Shown here one piece after another: positions 54,917 through 64,000 of a DNA stretch of 64,000 nucleotides. The notes under the pieces were generated by a model. That model worked only from the letters and a program-made list of their open reading frames with translations. It was not told where the DNA came from and did not search any database. Positions within the stretch are counted from its first letter, which is position 1; each line of letters begins with the position of its first letter. Position numbers and translations under genes: made by a program. Source of the DNA: Aldrovandia affinis (taxonomy: Eukaryota > Chordata > Actinopteri > Notacanthiformes > Halosauridae); NCBI GenBank assembly GCA_029706075.1, contig JAINUG010000323.1, positions 434,001 through 498,000 on the forward strand, written 5' to 3'.

Positions 54917-56160
54917 TACAGCCGTGGCCAAAAGTTTTGAGAATGACACAAGTATTGGTTTTCACAAAGTTTGCTGCTTCAGTGTTTTTAGATCTTTTTG
55001 TCAGATGTTACTATGGTATACTGAAGTATAATTACAAGCATTTCACAAGTGTCAAAGGCTTTTATTGACAATTACATTAAGTTTATGCAAAGAGTCAATA
55101 TTTGCAGTGTTGACCCTTCTTTTCAAGACCTCATGCAGTACCATTCTTTATTCATGGCTGTGTTCTTAGGCAAAATTGTGAGTGAGCCCACCCTTGGCTG
55201 AGAAGCAACCCCACACATGAATGGTCTCAAGATGCTTTACTGTTGGCATGACACAGGACTGATGGTAGCGCTCACCTTTTCTTCTCCGTACAAGCTTTTT
55301 TCCGGATGCCCCAAATAATCGGAAAGGGGATTCATCAGAGGAAATGACTTTACCCCAGTCCTCAGCAGTCCAATCCCTGTACCTTTTGCAGAATATCAGT
55401 CTGTCCCTGATGTTTTTCCTGGAGAGAAGTGGCTTCTTTGCTGCCCTTCTTGACACCAGGCCATCCTCCAAAAGTCTTGGCCTCACTGTGCGTGCAGATG
55501 CACCCACACCTGCCTGCTGCCATTCCTGAGCAAGCTCTGCACTGGTGGTGCCCCGATCCCGCAGCTGAATCAACTTTAGGAGACGGTCCTGGCGCTTGCT
55601 GGACTTTCTTGGGCGCCCTGAAGCCTTCTTCACAACAATTGAACCTCTCTCCTTGAAGTTCTTGATGATCCGATAAATGGTTGATTTAGGTGCAATCTTA
55701 CTAGCAGCAATATCCTTGCCTGTGAAGCCCTTTTGGTGCAAAGCAATGATGACTGCACGTGTTTCCTTGCAGGTAACCATGGTTAACAGAGGAAGAACAA
55801 TGATTTCAAGCACCACCCTCCTTTTAAAGCTTCCAGTCTGTTATTCTAACTCAATCAGCATGACAGAGTGATCTCCAGCCTTGTCCTCATCAACACTCTC
55901 ACCTGTGTTAACGAGAGAATCACTGACATGATGTCAGCTATTCTTTTGTGGCAGGGCTGAAATGCAGTGTAAATGTTTTTTTGGGGATTAAGTTCATTTT
56001 CATGGCAAAGAGGGACTTTGCAATTAATTGCAATTAATCTGATCACTCTTCATAACATTCTGGAGTATATGCAAATTGGCATCATAAAAACTGAGGCAAA
56101 ACTGAGACTTTGTGAAAATTAATATTTGTGTCATTCTCAAAACTTTTGGCCATGGGTGTA
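54917..56160 (-). mobile_element. Tc1/mariner family E, nested copy with both inverted repeats
   Basis: Ends tacagccgtggccaaaagtt and (rc) tacacccatggccaaaagtt are inverted for more than 60 bp with mismatches, with TA at each edge. The minus-strand ORF 55816-55166 (216 aa) has an intact N-terminal paired-like DNA-binding domain (VIIALHQKGFTGKDIAASKI), the GRPRK hinge (SGRPRKSSKRQ) and the first catalytic Asp in VISSDESPFRLFG. The frame then passes from WGCFSAKGG straight to the 3' end, so the second Asp and the Glu are deleted. It can bind ends but not catalyse. Confidence 0.92.
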
Positions 56161-56313
56161 GTGTACAAACTTTGTAGTGGATGCACGACCCCTAAATAAA
56201 TGGCTACTCAAATGGAAATTTGTCTGTGGTGTTTTCTCCTTCAGTGGCTTAATTGAAACTTAAGGTTTTCTCCCAAATGCGTGTGACAACTTCATGTTTT
56301 TTGACACACCCTA

Positions 56314-58219
56314 ATATATATTCATGCTACTATTTTTGTTTCAGACATGATGCAGTTGGTTTGGAGAGCAGTGGAGAGCATCGTAGGTCCATTAGGAAAT
56401 TGAACCAAATCAGCAGACATTTGGTTGAAGGGAATGGAAATGGGAATTAATCATTCTGTTTCTAAAATATTCTTTGATGTGAACACAAAGGGGCCTTGGC
56501 TCTCGTTCATGCTGGAAAGGAACCACACACTTTGTGATGGGATGAGATGTTTTTAGTCAGGCTTTTTTTAATAGTGGAGTAGCTATGGTAACTAAGCCAA
56601 TATGTTTGAAATAGTGGGGTGGCTACAGTAGCTAGCCAGATGGGTTTTGAGTACTGGCTTTGTTTCTGTAAATGAACAGCTGTTTTAAACATTGGGGAGG
56701 GCACACAACTAAACCATATGGTAATTGATAGTACACTGTATATTGAGAAACATATTGTTGCACATGAAGAAAAAAAATTGCACCTGTTCAGTTGCTGCAA
56801 GTCCTTCTCCAAAGACCCATGCCTTTCGGCGGTTTCTGCCAATCTTGACAATCTGGTGTTGTCGTTGTCAACTAAGCCAGTGAAGGTGACAGTTTTATTG
56901 CGAACACAAAGAAAATGAGCTCTGAGAAAATGGCACGTTGGACCTTGAAAGTAAACCAAAGAGATGTTTCCGGAAGCGCATGGTGTCCTTGTGTACTTTC
57001 ACATCTGAGATGTTATTGAGGAAGCAGTCATCTTCTCTCAAGCAAGTCTACTTCTGTCATTTTGGAGCTGACTTTTTGAAAGGAAGCATGCTACTTTTGC
57101 TACAAATTGTTTTCCTTGCTCACACTTTATTCTTGTCTTTAAATTGTCAGGACTCTGATGGGGTTCCTTTCGGCACATTTCTTTTCAGCACGCTCAAAAG
57201 ACCAAAAAAAAAGAAATCTCTAGCATGAATGCACAAATATGTATACATATTTCCACAACTTAGAGCTTCATGCCTATGCCCTGCCTGTGACATTAAGTTG
57301 TACTAAAAATTCCTGCTAAAATCATAGACTTGGTTATGTAACACTGAACAGCTCTGGCATTGGAGGACCTCTAAGCACAGACATGGCTTAAAAGCCCAGA
57401 CTGAACTGAATATAAAAATAAGCACTTTGAAGAAGAGCTTTAAAGTGGAGAATACCATATTTAATTTATAATTCCCCTATCCCTGGATTGGGGTGGACAG
57501 GACTCTGTAGGAAATGGAGGCTGATGGCAAAGTCAGGTGGGAGTTTTAACATTGTGATATGTGTAGTCTTAGCAGTTCCGAGGTGCGGCCAAAAACAGAC
57601 GGGTCCAGTTGGATTCCTGAAAGGTCCTGTTCGTGTCTGTTCGGCACGAGGTGACCGGGGTGACACTGATGCGCTGGTGTCCTGGCCACATCTGGGAACA
57701 TCTACCGAGCTCCTCTGTCCCCAACTTGGGCAAGGAGGCATAAATGAGCGTGTAGTGCGATGGGCCTTAACTTATTTCCCTCCGTACAAAACCTTGCTCT
57801 TTATAAATAGACCACAAAAGTCTTCCTGAAAAAGGCATGACAGCCAGGTGAATAAACTATGCACGATAAATTCAAAGATGGACGAACTTTAGCAGACGAG
57901 GTTGCATGTCCTCTGATAAATGCAATAAAAAATAAAAAATAAACAAACAAAAAAAGCCGGCCACATCAAATGTGTTCTGCTCTTTGGTTAGGTCAGGTCT
58001 TTTCTGCCAGTTCAGTTATTTTCCCAGATTTTCAGGCTGGAGAAATGTAGTCAGCCTCATTGTTCATTAGGGTACAAGGAGGGATGGCTTCAAACATTGT
58101 GCTCATGTAGGAAGAGGCCAGCCCGGGCTTCACATTGTGAAGATGAAAAAGAAAAAGCTTCGGGGACCAGGTGGCCGCTGGGATAAGAGAAGAAAAGTGA
58201 GTGGTTTAAAACGAGTGTG
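56314..58219. other. No gene; small inverted repeat near 57575-57705
   Basis: gttccgaggtgcggcc (57576-57591) and ggccacatctgggaac (57682-57697) are imperfectly inverted, enclosing a CG-rich ~90 bp. It may be a small MITE. ORFs 56507-56959, 56938-57228 and 57466-57829 are not assignable. Confidence 0.45.
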
Positions 58220-58319
58220 NNNNNNNNNNNNNNNNNNNNNNNNNNNNNNNNNNNNNNNNNNNNNNNNNNNNNNNNNNNNNNNNNNNNNNNNNNNNNNNNN
58301 NNNNNNNNNNNNNNNNNNN
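58220..58319. other. Assembly gap (100 N)
   Basis: Exactly 100 Ns, followed by a CT-rich tract (ctctccctctctctctctct). The gap probably lies in a simple repeat; ORFs crossing it are artefacts. Confidence 0.98.
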
Positions 58320-58499
58320 CATCCCTCTCCCTCTCTCTCTCTCTATCTGTGTCTATGAAGAGAGATCCTCCTTTTTTTATGGGAGAGCATGAAAATCAAA
58401 CTAAAGTGATCAGAAGATATGGGCCATTTTATCTGTTGAACTAAAAATCTTGTAATGCGTGTGCATTGGTCACTCTGTCCATCATAAGATGGTGATGTG

Positions 58500-58960
58500 G
58501 ACGTAGCTCTGAGCTGGCTTGAGGACGCGTTCAAACGCTTCTACGGCCCCGTGTCATGCTCCTGGGAGACGGCTCCTGCACTCAGAACACACCAGAGAGC
58601 AGAGACGGCTCTTGCACGGAGAGCGGCCAAACAGGGCTCAGACACACACTCCGTGCTCCCCCGCCGATATTTCTGAGGCGAAAAGAAAAGAAAAGAAAAA
58701 GGGTGCGTTCCAGAGACGGGATGCGCGCTATTGAATTTCCACTGCCCCGGCTGAAAGCATTGGGGTAGAAGCTTCAGAAGTGATCTGCATCAGTAGGACG
58801 CCCTGCGCACGGACACCGTCCGCCCCCAGAGATGGTCTCGAGCTCGCCCAGGGGCTTCTCTGCAAATTGCTTTTCCAAAAGGGTTTTGCGGAGCGGCAGC
58901 TCTGAGAGCGGGCCCGGACGGGGCGTCGCCGCCGCTCTGGAAACGAGCTCGTGTACGCAG
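58500..58960 (+). promoter_or_regulatory. CpG-rich patch, possible fourth promoter
   Basis: Dense CpG (gaggacgcgttcaaacgc, gacgggatgcgcgctattg, gcccggacggggcgtcgccg) far above flanking levels. An ORF from ATG 58832 (G at -3, G at +4) runs 96 codons, with a candidate donor gaag|gtcagt at 59112 (phase 1) and a weaker one gt|gtatgt at about 58973. Unlike the three other candidates no clear phase-2 GTGAGT donor follows, so I do not call an exon. Confidence 0.45.
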
Positions 58961-60320
58961 TGGATGTGGGTGTATGTGCGTTGTCACTCAGGGGGGCGGC
59001 ACGCTGAGATTTCTGTCTCCTGGGGATGCTGGTACAGACAGGATAGAGAGAAAGACCAGCGGGCAGTAGGGATCTCTGTAACTTACCTTTGTAAGCGGGA
59101 TGCCACGGAAGGTCAGTACTGAGCCCGTCAAAAAGGAGAACGTGGTGTCTGTGTGTTCCTGTGCAGCTCTATATGTGTGTCACTGGGTGTGTGTATGTGC
59201 ACTGTCTACTGTATGTATGTGTCTGTGAGTTTGAGTGTGTGTGTCTGCGCATGAGCATGTATGTTTGCATGTTCGCGCCTGGGTGTGTCTGCGTGTGTAA
59301 GTCCAGGTGTACAGCAAAGTGATTTTGGTTATGGAGCTGTCAACAGCTAGAGTTCATAGATAATTAATGGGCTAATGTTAAAGGGAAAGGTATATGGCAT
59401 ACTTTTCATTTCAGACACTTTCAGATCATTATTATAATTTCTCTTTTCTGTATTAACTTCCCTGTGTATACATTCTGTTTCTAGCAAAGTAATTTAAAAT
59501 GTGATCTCAAATATGAGAAGCCAATGTAAACACTGGATATGAAGCAAAGCAGCAGTGAGCACTCAAGGGTGGGTGCTGTATCAATGCATATTGGGCGTGC
59601 GTGTAGAATACAGCAGATACAGTACTGAACCACTCTAATGGGCTGCTGCTATCTTCATGTCTGCAACCCTGACTTCTGAGAGACGCAATATTTTCAATAT
59701 TTTTATCCAAATGTTTTATTCAGATGCCAGTGTAAATATGTTGACATTTCAGAGATGGCTTGTATTAAAATCTCGAAATGTTCTGAGAATTGGATTCCCG
59801 CATTTAATCGCTGTTGCATTTCCCGTTACATTTTTCCAACCTGTGTTTTGCCTGTCACTGCTCCTGATGGGTAATTTAATTACAGGATCCCGCCACTGAA
59901 TCAATGCTTGCCATAACAGGGCAAAATATAGGAGAGAGGAGTTGGAGACAGAAAAAGCAGTGTAAAAATCTGGAGCAAAAGAAGGAGAGAGACAGCAAGT
60001 GGAAGGGGCAGAAAGCAACAGAGAAGAGAGAGAGAGAGTTGCATTTTCTGGCCCATTTCTCCAGGCGTGAGATCCTCTCTCCCTCTTTCCATCTTTAAAT
60101 CTGTTAATCAGCGGTTCTGCACATCGCTTGGCCCGGTGCATTGTGTCTTTGCACCATGCCCTGAGTCATTTCACTCACTGTCAGAATCAGAAATAGAATG
60201 TGACCCAATGGACTTTGAGAACTCTGCCTCCTGCTGCGAACAGCTGGTTTGGCAGTTGGGATTTTGATAGATCTGCTGTTCACCATCAGGGCTGCTTCAC
60301 ATCAGCCACGTATGTCAACT
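58961..60320. other. No gene; TG-rich stretch 59140-59300
   Basis: Interrupted gtgt/gtat repeats. ORFs 59507-60292 show no domain; an AG-rich tract at 59930-60040 produces some of them. Confidence 0.5.
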
Positions 60321-60379
60321 GCAACGCCCTATTAAGACATTTCATTTCCGTGTTTCCTTTACTTTGGCAGTTACCTGTA
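60321..60379 (+). mobile_element. Tc1 family D, terminal fragment
   Basis: caacgccctattaagacatt followed by tttactttggcagttacctg is the last ~60 bp of family D. The rest is absent. Confidence 0.85.
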
Positions 60380-63275
60380 CCTGTATGTACACAGGGTGAT
60401 TGCAGGGGAGCATATATGCTGACTTAGTTTATACTTTAAACTCCTTTAAACTCGTAGTCCTCTGAGCCTTAAACCTCAATAACTCCAGAGCATGTCTAAT
60501 CTGCATAGCAAAGACCAGGCTCGGAAAGAACGCTCCCCCGCTTGACACCCCTGTGTGTTGTGACCAGCTTTGGGATGCAGAGGGTTTCATGTGCTTCAGA
60601 TAAGAGAGAGACTGAGTGTGCAAGGCACTGTGGCTGCCAGCTTCGATTGCTACCGTAGCAACAGATTGCCCAGGGACTTGACACTCCTCCAATTGCTGAA
60701 ATATCGTGGCTTATGATTTGCTTTTGTGGAATTATTTTATTACTATTTTAAATGTCACCAATTCAAGTAAATAAAAATGTCTGTCTATTAGGATATCCTT
60801 GCAGCAATAATACATTCTAATTTGACACAGAAGTTCATCTGTGGTGGAGAATTGACATCTAACAGTTTATCTTAACTGAAGAAGACAAATGATAAATATA
60901 TATAAATATTTGTCATAAATATAGATAAATCAGTTTATCACTGAAGTACATTTTGTTTGAAATTGTTCTAATTAATCAAGCAAAATAAAGCATGAGAGAA
61001 CAAATAGGTGTTTTATCTATTATTTATTGGAGATTTTCAGGTGAGACTTTGAAAAGACTTATTGAATATAATTTAGAATTGTATAGTGCTAATAATGATT
61101 GCTGAATATTTAAGCACCATTGAACAAAAGTAACCTCGCCATTTGAGTAAATACTGTATGTTCAGTGTCATTGTACATTTCAGTAAACAAGTCAGTTCAG
61201 TGTTGTTGTGCATTTCAGTAAATTAGGCAGTTTAGTGTTGTACTTCTTTTCACTTGTCTCTGATGCCACCTTCTCTATCTCAGCCCTCCTTGCTCATGCT
61301 AGTCCACCTTGAGAAACATTCATGTTCAGTTACAGACAATTTGGTAAATGAGAAAATAAACACTTGTTTACTTTAATATAAGGCTTACTGTATATTATAA
61401 TAAATGCCACCTCGCAAACCCCCTCATGCTGGAGTGACCTGCTCATGAATTGTTCAGTCTGGCCTGGCACTCCATTATTTAGATCTGTGGGTGACTGTGC
61501 GGTCATCATTTATTAATGCCTGCTGGAGAGGTTGGATTTCATTGTCCAGGAGGGGACCGAATCTCTTACCTCACCTCTTCTCCAGGACTCACTTGTATCT
61601 TGGGATGAAACTCAGTGGGGGAATAAGGTTTAATTCCCTGGAGATTCATTCAAGAGGCACTGAGAGAGAAAAAATAGCCGAACAAAAATAGAGAAAGAAA
61701 ATGGATTTCGTACCACGGTTTGACGGTTCAGGCTTGAGTTTTGAAGGGCAATCATCCAAGCTCGTGAGTATTGACCTCAGTCTGTCTTTGACCAAAGCCT
61801 GAAGGAAATGATAATAGAATCAATGACTGATTTGTGTTACTTTAACTGCTGCGTGAAACAGCTGAATGAGCCACAATTTCTACTGATTTATGCTGGCCAG
61901 AGACCTTTCTGTCCTGGGTTACAGTCAAATTGCTCGAGATGTAGTTTAATTAAATGCATAATGCTAATTAATTCAACCAGGTCCATATATTTTATCAGCT
62001 TGATTAGATTATTATTATTTTTTAATCATAGAGCATATGCAGGAAAGCTGAGTGGAGTTACATTACATTACAGTAAAATAAAAAATAATTCCCTGCTCCA
62101 TTGGACATAATTACATAATTATCAACAACATCAAAAACATCAACAATGCAATATTAACAACACTCAACAATGTAATCAGTTTTTACTTAATGATCAGTTT
62201 AGTGATTTCAAAACATTATATTGTCATTTCACAGTGTCACAAGAAGGGTTATTTTTGCAGTTTATTAAGTAGACAGCCTACAGTAAGGGTGCTCTATTGA
62301 TTACAGCAATGTTAATTTTTGAATGTTTATGGGTGATTAATTGAGCACATACCTCTAACGAGATTGTTATCTCAATAATAAATCAATATAAATGATCTTT
62401 GTCAGGGGCCTCTATGAAGACCCTGTGGCCTCAGCACAAGCGGATTGTTTTGAGGAATCCCCTGCCACGTGCATAACAATGACATGAAATTTTCCCCAAG
62501 CCTCATTCAAACTGTTGATTTGAAGTGATCAGGCTTAAGAGGCAAAGTACAGGGCTCTGGGTTGAGTCTGCCTGACAGTTACTGTTACTACTGCTACTGC
62601 TACAGCTGAAGAAGAAGAAAGTTGGACAGAAACACACTTACAACAAAAATTAATTCCTGAATGATACATGTGGGATTTTCAACCGGTCATGTGGATAATA
62701 ACCGATTGTTCAATTTAAATTGGGAAGTACAACCCCCCCCCCCCACCTCCATTCTAATGAATACTTTCGAGTTAATAATTTATTTTCAATACATTCCGAG
62801 TGGCAATCGATTTTTTATGCACATCTTAATTCTACCAACCAAAACCAAAATATATCAGTTGATAATGACTTGTAGTCATTTCACTGTTTTCAAAAGTTGC
62901 TGGTGTTCATACACTACACCAACATTTTTTGGTGTGAAACACTACAGCACACTAGTTTTTTGATAGCTAACAACATAGAGGCAAAATTGTAGACTTATCT
63001 TTGGCATAAAACAGAAAATAATTGCATGGAGATGGATACGTATGGCTACTAACCATCAGCAGTCCATTTCTTGAGGTAGCATTGCATACTTAATTTACCA
63101 GAAGCTATCTAAAGCGAACCCTGTTACTGTTTTGAGTTACATGCAGTTAGCACACTTCTTGGCACCTAATGTAAACATCCACTGACATTTATTACAATTT
63201 CTCAAGTAAAAGTGACATTGCAATTGATGTAATATGGCATAAGTGTAATTAAGCATTTATGTTAATTTACAGAAA
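60380..63275. other. No gene seen
   Basis: AT-rich. A poly-C run lies at 62732-62742 and a short (CTA/CTG)n at 62582-62604. ORFs 61491-61691, 61808-62110 and 62661-62963 are not assignable. Confidence 0.45.
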
Positions 63276-63804
63276 TACAGGTAACTGCCAAAATAAAAGG
63301 AATGCCAATATAAAGTGTCTTAATAGGGCGTTGGGCCACCATGAGCCGCAAACAGCTTCAATGCGCCTTGGTATTGATTCAAAAAATGTCTGGAACTTGA
63401 TTGGAGGGATGCTAAATCATTCTTCCAGAATAAATTCCATAATTTGGTGTTTTGCTGATGTGGGGTGGAAAACGCCGTCTCAGGCGCCACTCCAGAATTT
63501 CCCATAAGTCTTCAATTGGGTTGAGATCTGGTGACTGAGATGGCCATGGCATATGGTTTATATAATTTTCATGCTCATCAAACAATTCAGTGACCACTTG
63601 TGCCCTGTGGATGGGGACATTGTCATCCTGGAAGAGACCACTCCCATCAGGATAGGATGGCTTTGTATTTATTGGTGTTTACCTTGCCCTCTAAGGGGTT
63701 GAGTGGGCCTAAACCATCCCAAGAATATGAACCCCACACCATAACAGAGCCGCCAGAACCGTTCATTTACTCAAATGTTTCCTATATTTTGGCAGTTACC
63801 TGTA
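63276..63804 (-). mobile_element. Tc1/mariner family D, best-preserved short copy
   Basis: Both ends are present (tacaggtaactgccaaaata and tattttggcagttacctgta), 529 bp including TA at each edge. The minus-strand frame 63597-63412 contains INHMPWPSQSPDLNPIEDLW, the DDE Glu block, then EILEWRLRRRF; a second frame gives QALKLFAAHGGPTPY at the natural C-terminus after a frameshift. The N-terminal two thirds of the transposase are deleted, so this is a non-autonomous derivative. Confidence 0.93.
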
Positions 63805-64000
63805 TGTACTGCATAAAACGTAACTACACTACTATACTGATTTGAATTGAACCATTATTTGCAGATTAATTGTTTTATTTTTGTGGCATAGACATTGTTG
63901 AGCAACATAGGACAGTGCCCCTTGTTAAACTGGCTTATAATAGTGCTTCCTCCTATCTATTGGTTAAAACTCAAGTTATAGAGTGTATCAAATCTGCACG
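63805..64000. other. No gene seen
   Basis: Short terminal stretch, nothing recognised. Confidence 0.5.

Larger units (their letters stand above)
53891..56313. mobile_element. Unclassified 2.4-kb element with ~120-bp terminal inverted repeats
   Basis: The left end tagggtgtataaaaaaacat (53891) continues with gaagttgtcacatgcg and ends with the exact block tttaggggtcgtgcat (53991-54006). The right end, reverse-complemented from 56313, gives tagggtgtgtcaaaaaacat, then gaagttgtcacacgca, and the same 16-mer (56196-56181). TA is present at both outer edges. Subtracting the nested Tc1-E (54917-56160) leaves ~1.18 kb with no transposase I can recognise. It directly adjoins the family A Tc1 that ends at 53882. 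Superfamily unknown. Confidence 0.8.

Noticed and set aside
57466-57829. Overlapping ORFs in a CG-rich inverted repeat
   Set aside because: Both strands open because of an imperfect palindrome; more likely a small repeat than a gene.
58137-58444. ORFs spanning the second gap
   Set aside because: Frames continue only because Ns are read as open.
58832-59111. Coding exon from ATG 58832
   Set aside because: Donor phase differs from the other candidates and the peptide has no recognisable feature; kept only as a CpG patch.
1-64000. CRISPR arrays, bacterial defence or prokaryotic operons
   Set aside because: No direct-repeat/spacer structure; splice-type donors, SINE/LINE/LTR content and microsatellites are those of a vertebrate genome.

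Overview
The window is non-coding-rich animal DNA, almost certainly from a ray-finned (probably teleost) fish. The evidence is the repeat content: five recognisable Tc1/mariner lineages, L2/CR1/Rex1-type LINEs, tRNA-headed SINEs ending in the fish-typical 'gcagacgctcttatcc' tail, a chromodomain Ty3/Gypsy element, a Gmr1-like Gypsy element, (CA)n tracts and two 100-base assembly gaps (18161-18260, 58220-58319). There are no bacterial-style operons, and most short ORFs are chance or transposon remnants. The species cannot be named from the sequence.

The host gene content is thin but structured. Three short ATG-initiated stretches on the + strand (2416-2513, 19401-19444, 35415-35455) each lie in or beside a CpG-rich patch, each follow an in-frame stop, and each run into a GTGAGT donor after a whole number of codons plus two bases. 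The simplest reading is three alternative first coding exons of one large gene whose shared exons lie beyond 64 kb. A fourth CpG-rich patch (58500-58960) may be another promoter. I could not name the gene, and the three N-termini are unrelated to one another.

Layout. 1-5.7 kb: Tc1 remnant, candidate exon 1, a LINE 3' end split by a SINE, and a SINE with a perfect 18-bp target duplication. 8.9-10.7 kb: a short MITE and two Tc1 remnants. 12.8-17.3 kb: a minus-strand chromovirus with gag, protease, RT, RNase H remnant, integrase and chromodomain, carrying a readable -1 frameshift signal. 17.9-18.4 kb: compound CA minisatellite with a gap. 19-20.5 kb: CpG patch with candidate exon 2. 21.4-28.6 kb: Tc1-D elements, a perfect 20-bp hairpin, a Rex1-like LINE, and an L2 LINE nested in a Tc1 element that also carries a solo LTR with a CAGT duplication. 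29.3-31.8 kb: a CR1-type LINE missing its RT centre and interrupted by a Tc1. 32.4 kb: a large palindrome. 35 kb: CpG patch with candidate exon 3. 38.7-46.4 kb: SINE, MITEs, an internal ~200-bp duplication, and a second L2 beside a second Tc1-D copy. 48.3-48.8 kb: a degenerate minisatellite. 49-51.9 kb: a Gmr1-like retrotransposon with integrase upstream of RT. 52.7-56.3 kb: a Tc1 followed directly by a 2.4-kb element with ~120-bp inverted termini, itself containing another Tc1. 58.5 kb: CpG patch. 63.3-63.8 kb: the best-preserved Tc1-D copy.

Nothing here looks like an intact autonomous transposon. Several enzymes have lost catalytic residues, four of them by Asp to Asn, and most elements carry deletions or CGA-to-TGA-type stops. 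All boundaries were set by reading the sequence and are approximate unless a target duplication is stated.
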